Assembly (NCBI GenBank): GCA_033239005.1
Contig: BSQZ01000101.1
Span: forward strand, 1,435,001-1,499,000
Direction: 5' to 3'
Source of the DNA: Lamellibrachia satsuma
Lineage: Eukaryota > Annelida > Polychaeta > Sabellida > Siboglinidae
DNA: 64,000 nucleotides
This document shows, one piece after another, positions 24,636-38,584 of the stretch. The translations under genes were made by a program, and so were the position numbers. The notes beneath the pieces were generated by a model. The model searched no databases and was not told the origin of the DNA. It saw only the letters and a list, made by a program, of their open reading frames with translations. Numbering within the stretch: the stretch's first letter is position 1; each line of letters begins with the position of its first letter.

Positions 24636-25087
24636 CATATTCGTAACAGCCATGAAACGTTTTCAATTATGTATGATCGATAATCATGTATTTTGTTTAA
24701 GAAAAATGCATACTGGATGTTCTTTTTTCGATTATAAACAATAACATTTTATCGAAACAGTATATTAAATATTTTCGTGATAGCTAAAACATGTTTTCAA
24801 TTATGTTTTAATCTTGTTTGTCTTTTTGTCTTTTGAGATCTTTACTACAGTAACTTTTGAAATTATCTACCAAATAAACTGCGTGTTCTCTTAATTTGTT
24901 TTCACATAAGTGTTATTATTATCATTATAATCTCAGCTGGAATGTCCTGATATCCTTATTGTAATAAATATGTTAAGGCGCATTTACAACTGACATATTA
25001 TAATAAAGTTGACACGTACGTTCATGTATTTTTACTCTAAAATCGTTTTTCCAATAGATATTTATATTTATAAGTAAGTAGACATAC

Positions 25088-25201
25088 CAGTTCCACATTC
25101 GGTACCAACGTAACCAGGAATACAGGCGCAAGTGTAGCCGTTAACTCCATCATTGCACGTGCCGCCATTTTGACATGGGTTGCTGGAACACTCGTTCACG
25201 T
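25088..25201 (-). CDS. EGF exon, copy 20
   Basis: CIPGY variant, otherwise common. Local ~50-bp duplication lies just upstream in gene sense (25205-25320). Confidence 0.9.
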
Positions 25202-25948
25202 CTACAAAATATTATTAAGCCTTTGTAGTACAAAACTGTTTCTACATAATATCGCCCCACCACGAATATGTTTGTAGTACAAAACAGTTTCTACATAATA
25301 TCGCCCCACCACGAATATGTTCCTTGTTCGATTAACACTACAATATTATACCTGACCATTTGCACATATTGGAATTATGTAACAACACTACGAATTTTAT
25401 AAATATATACGAGTTTAATTTAATTTCACACAGCAAAAAGGCATTATATCTGTTCTTTTATCCATTTTAGACAATAACATTTTCTTGAAACAGTATTCAA
25501 AATATATTTTTAACAGCTATCAAACGTTTTCAATGATGTATGCTCGATACTCATATATTTAGTTAAAAAAGGCATACTTTATGTTCTTTTTTCGATTATA
25601 AACAACATTTTATCGAAGCAGTGTGTAAAATATTTTCGTAATAGCTAAAACATGCTATCAATTATGTTTTAATCATAGTTGTCTTTTGGTCTTTTTAGAT
25701 ATTTACTACAGTAACTTTTAAAATTACCTACCAAATAAACTGCGTGTTCTCTTAATTTGTTTTCACATACGTGTTGTTACTATCATTATAATCTCAGCTG
25801 GAATGTCCTAATATCCTTATTGTAATAAATATGTTAAGGCGCATTTACAACTGACATATTATAATAAAGTTGACACGTACGTTCATGTATTTTTACTCTA
25901 AAATCGTGTTTCCAATAGATATTTATATTTATAAGTAAGTAGACATAC

Positions 25949-26062
25949 CAGTTCCACATTTGGTACCAACGTAACCAGGAATACAGGCGCAAGTGTAGCC
26001 GTTAACTCCATCATTGCACGTGCCGCCATTTTGACATGGGTTGCTGGAACACTCGTTCACGT
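25949..26062 (-). CDS. EGF exon, copy 21
   Basis: CIPGY with GTKC at the end (Glu to Lys). Its unit closely matches the units of copies 17 and 20, including the local duplication, suggesting these arose together. Confidence 0.9.
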
Positions 26063-26779
26063 CTACAAAATATTATTAAGCCTTTGTAGTACAAAACTGT
26101 TTCTATATAATATCGCCCCACCACGAATATGTTTGTAGTACAAAACAGTTTCTACATAATATCGCTCCACCACGAATATGTTCCTTGTTCGATTAACACT
26201 ACAATATTATACCTGACCATTTGCACATATTGGAATTATGTAACAACACTACGAATTTTATAACTATATACGAGTTTAATTTAATTTCACACAGCAAAAG
26301 GGCATTCTATCTGTTCTTTTATCCATTTTAGACAATAACATTTTCTTGAAACAGTATTCAAAATATATTTTTAACAGCTATCAAACGTTTTCAATGATGT
26401 ATGCTCGATACTCATATATTTAGTTAAAAAAAGGCATACTTTATGTTCTTTTTTCGATTATAAACAACATTTTATCGAAGCAGTATGTAAAATATTTTCG
26501 TAATAGCTAAAAAAATTTATCAATTATGTTTTAATCATAGTTGTCTTTTGGTCTTTTTAGATATTTACTACAGTAACTTTTAAAATTACCTTCCAAATAA
26601 ACTGCGTGTTCTCTTAATTTGTTTTCACATATGTGTTATTATTATCATTATAATCTCAGCTGGAATATCCTGATATCCTTATTGTAATAAATATGTTAAG
26701 GCGCATTTACAACTGACATATTATAATAAAGTTGACACGTACGTTCATGTATTTTTACTCTAAAAGTAAGTAGACATAC

Positions 26780-26893
26780 CAGTTCCACATTCGGTACCAA
26801 CGTAACCAGGAACACAGGCGCAAGTATAGCCGTTAACTCCATCATTGCACGTGCCGCTATTTTGACATGGGTTGCTGGAACACTCTTTCACGT
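26780..26893 (-). CDS. EGF exon, copy 22
   Basis: Starts DVKEC (Asn to Lys in the calcium site) and has CQNSGTC. The donor follows a shortened intron start: the usual GTGTTTCCAATATATATTT block is deleted, leaving GTATGTCTACTTACTTTTAG. Confidence 0.9.
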
Positions 26894-27209
26894 CTACAAA
26901 ACATTATTAAGCCTTTGTAGTACAAAACTGTTTCTACATAATATCGCCCCTCCACGAATATGTTCCTTGTTCGATTAACACTACAATAATAATACCTCAC
27001 CATTTGCACATATTGGAATTATGTAACAACACTTACGAATTTCAGAATAATATTTGAGTTTATTTTAATTTCACACAGCAAAAATGCTTTCTATCTGTTC
27101 TTGTTTCCATTTCAGACAATACAATTTTCTTGAAACACTTTGCAAAATATATTTTTAACAGCTATGAAATGTTTACAATTATGTTTGATCGATAATCTTG
27201 TATTTAGTT

Positions 27210-27524
27210 GTATTCACAGACTGCGTGATAGCATGTAGGGCATTATGCTATTTGGTTTAAGGATGTTCCATGGCAATAGTAATGCCATTGTTTTTTTATT
27301 TGTTCTAGGAATACTGCTACTGCTTTGTGGTGAAATGTGGGCTGTATTGAACCCGACGTCCAGGAGGCTCGCATGGGGCGTAGGCAACCTGGCGTTGGGT
27401 TGTGGAGCCCACATTTCTTTGTTTTACATTTCTTTGAAAGTGGGGTTACCCTTCATCCCCACAATAAACGTCATTCATTTGGCCTTTTCATATCTCTATA
27501 TCTGTATTGTGATGTTGATTGCAT
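27210..27524 (+). repeat. Hairpin-containing short element, array copy 4
   Basis: Full-length copy at the standard site. The hydrophobic frame is open here (93 codons) with several substitutions (GCGTAGGCAACC). Confidence 0.75.
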
Positions 27525-27908
27525 AAAAAGGCATACTGTTTGTTCTTTTTTCGATTATAAACAATAACGTTTTATCGAAACAGTATATTAAATATTTTCG
27601 TAATAGCTAAAACATGTTTTCAATTATATTTTAAACTTAGTTGTCTTTTGGTCTTTTGAGATCTTTACTGCACTAACTTTTGAAATTATCTACAACATAA
27701 ACTGCGTGTTCTCTTAATTTGTTTTCATATACGTGTTATTATTATCATTATAATCTCAGCTGGAATGTCCTGATATCCTTATTGTAATAAATATGTTAAG
27801 GCGCATTTACAACTGCCATATTATAATATAGTTGACACGTACGTTCATGTATTTTTACTCTAAAATAATGTGTTTCCAATATATATTTATATAAGTAACT
27901 AGACATAC

Positions 27909-28022
27909 CTGTTCCACATTCGGTACCAACGTAACCAGGAACACAGGCGCAAGTGTACCCATTAACTCCATCATTGCACGTGCCGCCATTTTGACATGGT
28001 TTGCTGGAACACTCGTTCACGT
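27909..28022 (-). CDS. EGF exon, copy 23
   Basis: CSSKPC variant (Asn to Lys) that still fits C-x-S-x-P-C. The unit to its left carries the hairpin element. Confidence 0.9.
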
Positions 28023-28723
28023 CTACACAATATTATTAAGCCTTTGTAGTACAAAACTGTTTCTACATAATATCACCCCACCACGAACATGTTCCTTGTT
28101 CGCTTAACACAACAATAGTATACCTGACCATTTGCACATATTGGAATTATGTAACAACACTTACGAATTTCAGAATAATATATGAGTTTAATTTAATTTC
28201 ACACAGCAAAAAGGCATTCTATCTGTTCTTTTTTCAATTTTAGACAATAACATTTTCTCGAAATACTATTCAAAATATATTCGTAACAGCTATGAAACGT
28301 TTTCAGTTATGTATGATCGATAATCATGTATTTTGTTTAGTAAAAATGCATACTGGATGTTCTTTTTCCGATTATAAACAATAACATTTTATCGAAACAG
28401 TATATTAAATATTTTCGTGATTGCTAACACATGTTTTCAATTATGTTTTAATCTTGTTTGTCTTTTGTTCTTTTGAGATCTTTACTACAGTAACTTTTGA
28501 AATTACCTACCAAACAAACTGCGTGTTCTCTAAATTTGTTTTCACATTGGTGTTATTATTATCATTATAATCTCAGCTGGAATGTCCTGATATCCTTATT
28601 GCAATTAATATGTTAAGACGCATTTACAACTGACATATTATAAAATAGTTGACACGTACGTTCATGTATTTTTACTCTAAAATCATGTGTTTCCAATATA
28701 TATTGATAAGTAAGTAGACATAC

Positions 28724-28837
28724 CTGTTCCACATTCGGAACCAACGTAACCAGGAACACAGGCGCAAGTGTAGCCGTTAACTCCATCATTGCACGTGCCG
28801 CCATTTTGACATGGGTTGCTGGAACACTCGTTCACGT
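28724..28837 (-). CDS. EGF exon, copy 24
   Basis: GSEC variant, otherwise the common repeat. Acceptor reads ATTTTTAG. Confidence 0.9.
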
Positions 28838-29541
28838 CTAAAAATATTATTAAGCCTTGGTAGTGCAAAACTGTTTCTACCTAATGTCGCCCCACCACGA
28901 ATATGTTCCTTGTTCGATTAACACTACATTATAATACCTGACCATTTGCACATATTGGAATTATGTAACAACACTTACGAATTTCAGAATAATATGAGTT
29001 CATTTTAATTTCACTCAACAAAAATTCATTCTATCTGTTCTTTTTTTTTCAATTTTAGACAATAAAATTTTCTCGAAACACTGTAAAATATATTTGTAAC
29101 AGCTATAAAACGTTTACAATTATGTTTGATCGATAATCATGTAATTAGTTTAAGAAAAAGGCATATTGTATGTTCTTTTTTCTTTATAAACAATAACATT
29201 TTATCGAAACAGTATATTAAATATTTTCGTAATAGCTAAAACATGTTTTCAATTATGTTTTAATCTTAGTTGTCTTTTGGTCTTTTGAGATCTTTACTAC
29301 AGTAACTTTTGAAATTATCTACCAAATAAACTGCGTGTTCTCTTAATTTGTTTTCACATACGTGTTATTATTATCATTATAATCTCAGCTGGAATGTCCT
29401 GATATCCTTATTGTAATAAATATGTTAAGGCGCATTTACAACTGACATATTATAATAAAGTTGACACGTACGTTCATGTATTTTTACTCTAAAATTGTGT
29501 TTCCAATATATATATTTATATTTATAAGTAAGTAGACATAC

Positions 29542-29655
29542 CAGTTCCACATTCGGTACCAACGTAACCAGGAATACAGGCGCAAGTGTAGCCGTTAACT
29601 CGATCATTGCACGTGCCGCCATTTTGACATGGGTTGCTGGAACACTCGTTCACGT
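29542..29655 (-). CDS. EGF exon, copy 25
   Basis: CNDRVNGY (Gly to Arg) and CIPGY. The local ~50-bp duplication is present upstream in gene sense (29660-29770). Confidence 0.9.
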
Positions 29656-30401
29656 CTACAAAATATTATTAAGCCTTTGTAGTACAAACTGTTTCTACAT
29701 AATATCGCCCCACCACGAATATGTTTGTAGTACAAAACAGTTTCTACATAATATCGCCCCACCACGAATATGTTCCTTGTTCGATTAACACTACAATATT
29801 ATACCTGACCATTTGCACATATTGGAATTATGTAACAAGACTACGGATTTTAGAACTATATACGAGTTTAATTTAATTTCACACAGCAAAAAGGCATTCT
29901 ATCTGTTCTTTTTTCCATTTTAGACAATAACATTTTCTCGAAACAGTATTCAAAATATATTTGTAACAGCTATCAAACGTTTTCAATTATGTATGATCGA
30001 TACTCATATATTTAATTAAAAAAAGGCATACTTTATGTTCTTTTTTCGATTATAAGCAATAACATTTTATCGAAACAGTATGTAAAATATTTTCGTAATA
30101 GCTAAAACATGTTATCAATAATGTTTTAATCATAGTTGTCTTTTGGTCTTTTTAGATCTTTACTACAGTAACTTTTAAAATTACCTTCCAAATAAACTGC
30201 GTGTTCTCTTAATTTGTTTTCACGTACGTGTTATTATTATCATTACAATCTCAGCTGTAATGTCCTGATATCCTTATTGTAATAAACATATTAAGGCGCA
30301 TTCACAACTGACATATTATAATAAAGTTGACACGTACGTTCATGCATTTTTACTCTAAAATCATGTGTTTCCAATATATATTTATAAGTAAGTAGACATA
30401 C

Positions 30402-30515
30402 CTGTTCCACATTCGGAACCATCGTAACCAGGAACACAGGCGCACGTGTAGCCGTTAACTCCATCATTGCACGTGCCGCCATTTTGACATGGGTTGCTGG
30501 AACACTCGTTCACGT
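30402..30515 (-). CDS. EGF exon, copy 26
   Basis: GYDGSEC end (Val to Asp, Thr to Ser). The second LINE begins 39 bp upstream of its acceptor in gene sense, so the acceptor and tract are native but the branch point may not be. Confidence 0.9.
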
Positions 30516-30554
30516 CTACAAAACATTATTAAGCCTTTGTAGTACAAAACTATT

Positions 30555-31449
30555 GGTGGTGTGGTGTATCAACACAGGTCTTTGTGATGCGCCTAGTGCT
30601 GTAGTGTAGTGTGTAGTATGCAATTCTTGCTTCATACTCTCGCTTTCAGCTACAGCCGCCAGATAGCTCTTTTGAGTGAAAAGGGAGCCGAGTGCGTAAG
30701 TCTCCCCTGCTGGTACATAGCCTCTCCATTGACAAGACTCTAGCACAACCTCCTCGTGGTACACTGCGGATACTGGGTACCCTGCGGCCCCAGGCAAATG
30801 TACTAGAGATCTCGGAGCAGATTGGAGCCCCAGAGGTGTCGTGTGCAGGGCCCACCGGCGAGTGGATACGTCCCGACAGTCACCATTCCAATCCCCAACT
30901 ATGGGTAAATAGTCAATGTCGGGCAGCAGCGATGCTTGTGTCTGGTGCTGGCGGAAGAGTCAACTTACCTTGACCAACGGTGACACTAGAACTAAGAGTG
31001 GAAGGCAACTTCTCTCCACTGCGGGGCAACCAGCTATACTTCCAGTTCTCGCACGGAGTGCTCCACTGGAAAAAAAGTCTTCCTGGTCCAGAGGGTGTTG
31101 TCACTGATGCGCGACAGTCTAGGCACCTAAAACAAGAGCGCGAGCGAAGATGTTGGGGGACGTCCTATGGCGACGGGGTGAAAGCCACGATGGCAGGTTG
31201 GAGTAACTGGAAGCTGTTAGCTGAAGCTCTACACATAGGCGGCTTGGATATGATAGTCGTGTGTTGTTGATGAACAACAACAATGCAGGGCAGCAGTCCA
31301 GGCGACCAGGCAGCCTTGTCTAGGGATGCACTGCCTGCCCCAATCCGGGGACGCCCCTAGAATAGGTGGGGTAAACAAAGCTTGTTCAATTTCACTCCTG
31401 ATCAGCATGCCGCGGCTGGTGGGACTCTAATACCAGCGGTACGAAACAA
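30555..31449 (+). other. 5' noncoding lead of the zinc-finger LINE
   Basis: GC-richer than the array. Short frames on both strands overlap here, none with a recognisable domain. It may be a 5' UTR or a decayed ORF1. Confidence 0.5.
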
Positions 31450-34400
31450 ATGAAGAAGAAGCTATCAATAGCAACATGGAATGTGAGGACCCTATTAGAC
31501 TTGAAAGATGCGGACAGGCCACAAAGGCAAACAGCACTAGTTGCTCGAGAACTTGATCGCTATAACATAGATATAGCTGCTCTTCAAGAAACTCGTCTTG
31601 AAGGACAAGGCACACTACAAGAAAAGAACCATACATTCTTCTGGATAGGGAAAGAACCTGGGATAAGGAGAGAAGCAGGGGTTGGATTTGCGATTGCAAA
31701 TAGTCTCGTTAAACAACTCCCTACTCTACCGACTGGTATATCAGAACGTCTCATCACCCTCAGAATACCTATAGGGAAAACCCGTTATGCTACCGTTATC
31801 AGTGCTTATGCACCGACTATGACAAATCCAGATCAAGCAAAGGAAGAATTCTACGAACTACTGGGTCAAACGCTCCAAAAGATCCCATCTACTGATAAAG
31901 TAATTATACTTGGAGACTTCAATGCCAGAGTGGGAGATGACTCCACGTCTTGGCCAATAGCTTTGGGAAAGTTTGGAAGGGACAAGTCAAACTCAAATGG
32001 TGAACAACTTCTTTCTGTATGTACGCAGTTCAAACTTGCGATCACAAACACATTTTTCAAAATGCCTGAACACTGGTACTACTCTTGGCAACACCCACGT
32101 TCGAAACGCTGTCACTTAATAGATTACATAATAACACGAAGAGTAGACCTAGCTGACATACGAAGTACACGTGCAATGCGTGTTGCAGACTGTTCAACCG
32201 ATCACTACCTCATTCGCTCACTGTGCAACTTCCATATCAAGCCACCTCGTAGGAAAACTGGCCCTACACCTGTGAAGAAGCTAAATGTCAGTAAGCTGGC
32301 AGACAGCAAGATGCAGGCACTGTTAATGACAAATATGGAAGCCAACATGACAAACCTTCCATGCGATGGCACGATCAATGATCAATGGGAGAATCTCTGT
32401 GAGAAAGTGTACCAAACATCTGTTGACACACTGGGACACACAGCAAGGAAACATCAAGATTGGTTTGATGAAAATGATGAGGAAATATTATCGCTACTGG
32501 ATGAAAGGCGTAGGGCACATGACGCATTGCTGTCACAACAGAAAAGAAGTCGACACCAGCGCTATGCACAAGCAAAATCCAAGCTACAAAAAAACTACGA
32601 GCTATGCAAAATGCCTGGTGGGACAAAAAAGCTGACGAACTGCAACAGTTAGCTGATGAAAATTCCTCAAAAGGATTCTTTGCTGCAATAAAACAGATCT
32701 ATGGTCCCCAAAAACTGATATTGCACCAGTTAGAAATGCAGAAGGTTCACAAGTTTTCACAGAGAAGCCAGAAATTGTGTCCAGATGGAGGGAATATTTC
32801 AGCGAGCTATTGAATCGCCCAACGACTGCTACAGAAGAAGCACTTGCTATGATAGAACAACACCCAACACAGGGAGACATTGCAAATCCACCAACACTAG
32901 AGGAAATTGTGGCTGCCATCAAATCAACAAAGTCAGGAAAGACACCAGGACTGGTTGGTTTACCTGCTGAAATATATAAATATGGAGGTGAAGCGCTTCA
33001 TACTCAACTCCTGAAATTCTACCGCACTTGTTGGACAGCAAAAGAGTTACCACAGCAGTTCAAAGACGCTTTGATAATCGCAATATACAAAAAGAAGGGT
33101 GACCGTAGTGACTGTGGGAACTACCGGGGCATTTCACTGCTCTCAACTGCGGGAAAAATCCTAGCAAAAATCCTTCTGAAAAGACTACAGAATTGATTCT
33201 CCCTGTAAGCCAGTGTGGGTTTCGCACCTCACGCTCCACAATTGACATGATATTCACCTTGCGGCAACTACAGGAAAAAGCTGTTGAAGAACAACAAAGC
33301 CTCTACATGATTTTTATTGACTTGTCAAAGGCATTCGACACAGTGGACAGATCGACCCTGTGGATCTTACTTAGAAGATATGGATGCCCTGAGACCTTTG
33401 TTAAGCTAATTCAGGAATTTCACGATGGCATGGCTGGTTCAGTGTCTGTTGGTGGAACAATTACAGATCCATTTGAAATCAGTCATGGATTAAAGCAAGG
33501 ATGCGTCTTGGCACCCACTTTGTTCACTCTCTTTCTTGGAGCAGTACTATCTGCAACATCGGAACACTTGAGTATGGGCGTTTTCATCCGCACTAGAGCT
33601 GATGGACAGTTATTCAACTTGGCTAGACTGAGAGCAAACACAAAAACTCGTGAACTTTGCATGCGTGAACTGCTGTTTGCAGATGATGCTGCTATTGTTG
33701 CGCACACACTAGAAGACATCAAAGAGATCTGTAAACACTTTGAACAAGCTGCAACCTTATTTGGACTCACAATTAGTACAAAGAAAACTGTAACACTCCA
33801 CCAACCTCCACCTGGACAAGCTTCAACTAGTCCACACATTGAAATCTATGGCACCCCACTAAAGTCAGTCAATAACTTCACATACTTGGGCAGCACGATT
33901 GCATCTGACAACACCATCGACATGGAAATTAACAACCGTATACGTGCTGCCTCAGGAGCCTTTGGAAGACTTTGGAAGCGAGTATGGTCACAACATGGCA
34001 TTGCAATCTCCACAAAGTGCAAGGTGTATAAGGCGGTTGTACTGCCAACACTACTGTACTCAGCTGAGACGTATACTCTCTACCGTCGCCACATCAGAAA
34101 ACTTTCCCAAGTGCATCTCCGGCATCTACGACAAATCCTACGGATATCATGGAAAGACCACATTTCATATATAGACGTGTTGAGACAGGCCAACATGTCA
34201 AGTATAGAAGCCATGCTGACTGCAGTCCAACTCCGCTGGACTGTTTCCCGAATGAGCAGCGATAGATTCCCAAAGGCGGTGTTCTATGGGGAATTATCTA
34301 GCGGGAAACGCCTTCGTGGTGGACAACGTTTGAGATACAAAGATGTGCTGAAAAGACATCTCAAAGCAACACACATCCCTGTAAACACCTGGAAACCTAT

Positions 34401-34632
34401 TGCGCATGACCGACAAAAGTGGAGGCGGGCCATACATCAGGGAAAGACCCATATAGAAGAAAAGTTAACTCAAAAATATATACATGAGCACAATCGTCGG
34501 CATGGCCTTCTAGGTGCTTCTATACCTGCCGTCTTTTGCGATGACTGCGGCAGAGGTTTTGTGGCACAAATAGGCTGAAATTCTCACCGAAGAGCTAAGC
34601 ACAAGGATACCCCCCTTCATTGATGTCATCAT
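31450..34632 (+). pseudogene. LINE endonuclease-reverse transcriptase with C2H2 finger
   Basis: ATG at 31450 opens the endonuclease: IATWNVRTLLD, ALQETRLEG, ILGDFNARVGDD near 31906 and CSTDHYLIRS near 32191. RT motifs: TPGLVGLPAEIYKYGG near 32941 (Val where Asp is usual), NYRGISLLST near 33119, IFIDLSKAFDTVD near 33312, GLKQGCVLAPTLF near 33487 and the catalytic LFADDAAIV near 33674. Frames change near 32610, 32720 and 33195. The end forms a C2H2 finger, C-x2-C-x12-H-x4-H (34537-34602), but TGA at 34576 interrupts it. Four lesions make it non-functional. Confidence 0.85.
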
Positions 34633-34961
34633 CGAACACGATGGACAGCAGAGAGAGAGAGAGAGAGAAAGAGACAAAACTATTTCTACATAATATCGCC
34701 CCTCCACGAATATGTTCCTTGTTCGATTAACACTACAATAATAATACCTCACCATTTGCACATATTGGAATTATGTAACAACACTCACGAATTTCAGAAT
34801 AATATTTGAGTTTATTTTAATTTCACACAGCAAAAATGCTTTCTATCTGTTCTTTTTTCCATTTTAGACAATAACATTTTCTCGAAACACAAAGCAAAAT
34901 ATATTTGTAACAGCTATGAAACATTTTCAATTATGTTTGATCGATACTCATTTATTTAGTT

Positions 34962-35277
34962 GTATTCATAGACTGCGTGATAGCATGTAGGGCATTATGC
35001 TATTTGGTTTAAGTGTGTTCCATGACAATAGTAATGCCATTGTTTCTTTTATTTGTTCTAGGAATACTGCTACTGCTTTGTGGTGAAATGTGGGCTCTAT
35101 TGAACCCGACGTCCAGGAGGCTCGCATAGGGCGTAATCAGCCTGGCGTTGGGTTGTGGAGCCCACATTTCTTTGTTTTACATTTCTTTGAAAGTGGGCTT
35201 ACCCTCAATCCCCACAATAAACGTCATTCATTTGGCCTTTTCATATCTCTATATCTGTGTTGTGTTGTTGATTGCAT
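34962..35277 (+). repeat. Hairpin-containing short element, array copy 5
   Basis: Full-length copy; a G-to-A change (CGCATAGGG) puts a stop into the hydrophobic frame while the hairpin stems stay paired. Confidence 0.75.
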
Positions 35278-35657
35278 AAAAAGGCATACTGTATGTTCTT
35301 TTTTCGATTATAAACAATAACGTTTTATCGAAACAGTATATTAAATATTTTCGTAATAGCTAAAACATGTTTTCAATTATGCTTTAAACTTAGTTGTCTT
35401 TTGGTCTTTTGAGATTTTTACTACACTAACTTTTGAAATTATCTACAACACAAACTGCGTGTTCTCTTAATTTGTTTTCACATACGTGTTATTATTATCA
35501 TTATAATTTCAGCTGGAATGTCCTGATATCCTTATTGTAATAAATATGTTAAGGCGCATTTATAACTGACATATTATAATATAGTTGACACGTACGTATG
35601 TATTTTTACTCTAAAATCACGTGTTTCCAATATATATTTATAAGTAAGTAGACATAC

Positions 35658-35771
35658 CTGTTCCACATTCGGAACCAACGTAACCAGGAACACAGGCGCA
35701 AGTGTAGCCGTTAACTCCATCATTGCACGTGCCGCCATTTTGACATGGGTTGCTGGAACACTCGTTCACAT
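35658..35771 (-). CDS. EGF exon, copy 27
   Basis: GSEC variant; the start codon pair is GATGTG (silent). Standard donor and acceptor. Confidence 0.9.
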
Positions 35772-36475
35772 CTACAAAATATTATTAAGCCTTGGTAGTG
35801 CAAAACTGTTTCTAAATAATATCGCCCCACCACGAATTTGTTCCTTGTTCGATTAATACTACAATATAATACCTGACCATTTGCACATATTGGAATTATG
35901 TAACAACACTTACGAGTTTCAGAATAATATATGAGTTTATTTTAATTTCTCACAACAAAAATGCATTCTATCTGTTCTTTTTTTCCATTTTAGACCATAA
36001 CATTTTCTCGAAACACTGTAAAATATATTTGTAACAGCTATAAAACGTTTACAATTATGTTTGATCGATAATCATGTATTTAGTTTAAGAAAAAGGCATA
36101 TTGTATGTTCTTTTTCCGATTATAAACAATAACATTTTATCGAAACAGTATATTAAATATTTTCGTAATAGCTAAAACATGTTTTCAATTATATTTTAAT
36201 CTTAGTTGTCTTTTGGTCTTTTGAGATCTTTACTACAGTAACTTTTGAAATTATCTATCAAATAAACTTCGTGTTCTCTTAATTTGTTTTCACATACGTG
36301 TTATTATTATCATTATAATCTCAGCTGGAATGTCCAGATATTATTATTGTAATAAATATGTTAAGGCGCATTTACAACTGACATATTATAATAAAGTTGA
36401 CACGTACGTTCATGTATTTTTACTCTAAAATCGTGTTTCCAATATATATTTATATTTATGAGTAAGTAGACATAC

Positions 36476-36589
36476 CAGTTCCACATTGGGTACCAAGGTA
36501 ACCAGGAATACAGGCGCAAGTGTAGCCGTTAACTCCATCATTGCACGTGCCGCCATTTTGACATGGGTTGCTGGAACACTCGTTCACGT
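36476..36589 (-). CDS. EGF exon, copy 28
   Basis: [10 protein letters not shown] end (Val to Leu, Glu to Gln). Local ~50-bp duplication lies upstream in gene sense. Confidence 0.9.
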
Positions 36590-37342
36590 CTACAAAATAT
36601 TATTAAGCCTTTGTAGTACAAAACTGTTTCTACATAATATCGTCCCACCACGAATATGTTTGTAGTACAAAACAGTTTCTACATAATATCGCCCCACCAC
36701 GAACATGTTCCTTGTTCGATTAACACTACAATATTATACCTGACCATTTGCACATATTGGAATTATATAACAACACTACGAATTTTAGAACTATATACAA
36801 GTTTAATTTAATTTCACACAGCAAAAAGGCATTCTATCTGTTCTTTTTTTTTATTATTTTAGACAATAACATTTTCTCGAAACAGTATTCAAAATATATT
36901 TGTAACATATATCAAACGTTTTCAATTATGTATGATCGATACTCATATATTTAGTTAAAAAAAGGCATACTTTATGTCCTTTTTTCGATTATAAACAATA
37001 ACATTTTATCGAAACAGTATGTAAAATATTTTCGTAATAGCTAAAACATGTTATCAATTATGTTTTAATCATAGTTGTCTTTTGGTCTTTTTAGATCTTT
37101 ACTACAGTAACTTTTAAAATTACCTTCCAAATAAACTGCGTGTTCTCTTAATTTGTTTTCACATACGTGTTATTATTATCATGATAATCTCAGCTGGAAT
37201 GTCCTGATATCCTTATTGTAATAAACATGTTAAAGCGCATTCACAACTGACATATTATAATAAAGTTGACACGTACGTTCATGCATTTTTACTCTAAAAT
37301 CATGTGTTTCCTATATAAATATTTCTAAGTAAGTAGACATGC

Positions 37343-37456
37343 CTGTTCCACATTCGGAACCAACGTAACCAGGAACACAGGCGCAAGTGTAGCCGTTAAC
37401 TCCATCATTGCACGTGCCGCCATATTGACATGGGTTGCTGGAACACTCGTTCACGT
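37343..37456 (-). CDS. EGF exon, copy 29 (GC donor)
   Basis: CQYGGTC (Asn to Tyr) and GSEC. The donor is GCATG instead of GTATG. GC-AG introns splice in animals, though often less efficiently, so this exon may be used at reduced level. Confidence 0.85.
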
Positions 37457-37770
37457 CTACAAAATATTATTAAGCCTTTGCAGTACAAAACTGTTTCTAC
37501 ATAATATCGCCGCTCCACGAATATGTTCCTTGTTTGATTAACACTACAATAATAATACCTCACCATTTGCACATATTGAAATTATATAACAACACTTACG
37601 AATTTCAGCATAATATATGAGTTTATTTTAATTTCACACAGCAAAAATGCTTTCTATCTGTTCTTTTTTACATTTTAGACAATAACATTTTCTTGAAACA
37701 CTGCAAAATATATTTTTAACAGCTATGAAACGTTTACAATTATGTTTGATCGATAATGTTGTATTTAGTT

Positions 37771-38086
37771 GTATTCATAGACTGCGTGATAGCATGTAGG
37801 GCATTATGCAATTTGGTTTAAGTGTATTCCATGACAATAGTAATGCCATTGTTTCTTTTATTTGTTCTAGGAATACTGCTACTGCTTTGTGGTAAAATGT
37901 GGGCTCTATTTAACCCAACGTCCAGGAGGCTCGCATGGGGCGTAGTCAGCCTGGCGTTGGGTTGTGGAGCCCACATTTCTTTTTTTTACATTTCTTTGAA
38001 AGTGGGCTTACCCTTAATCCCCACAATAAACGTCATTCATTTGGCCTTTTCATATCTCTATATCTGTGTGGTGTTGTTGATTGCAT
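37771..38086 (+). repeat. Hairpin-containing short element, array copy 6
   Basis: Full length at the standard site. It differs by TATTTAACCC in the hairpin's left inner arm and TTTTTTTTAC after the right arm. Confidence 0.75.
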
Positions 38087-38470
38087 AAAAAGGCATACTG
38101 TATGTTCTTTTTTCTATAATAAACAATAACGTTTTATCGGAACAGTATATTAAATATTTTAGTAATAGCTAAAACATGTTTTCAATTATGTTTTAATCTT
38201 AGTTGTCTTTTGGTCTATTGAGATCTTTACTACACTAACTTTTGAAATTATCTACAACATAAACTGCGTGTTCTCTTAATTTGCTTTCACATACGTGTTA
38301 TTATTATCATTATAATCTCAGCTGGAATGTCCTGATATCCTTATTGTAATAAATATGTTAAGGCGCATTTACAACTGACATATTATAATATAGTTGACAC
38401 ATACGTTCATGTGTTTTTACTCTAAAATCATGTGTTTCCAATATATATTTATATAAGTAACTAGACATAC

Positions 38471-38584
38471 CTGTTCCACATTCGGTACCAACGTAGCCAG
38501 GAACACAGGCGCAAGTGTACCCATTAACTCCATCATTGCACGTGCCGCCATTTTGACATGGGTTGCTGGAACACTCGTTCACGT
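38471..38584 (-). CDS. EGF exon, copy 30
   Basis: Protein matches the common repeat, with silent GGCTAC and AATGGG changes. Confidence 0.9.

Larger units (their letters stand above)
30555..34673 (+). mobile_element. Non-LTR retrotransposon with apurinic-type endonuclease and C-terminal zinc finger
   Basis: Exactly bounded by an 11-bp target duplication ACAAAACTATT (30544-30554 and 34674-34684) in the intron of copy 26. It has a 5' noncoding lead of about 0.9 kb, an ORF2-like frame from 31450, and a GA-rich microsatellite tail (34650-34673). Motifs place it among APE-type LINEs near RTE or related clades; I cannot fix the clade by eye. It carries several frameshifts, so it is inactive. Confidence 0.85.
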
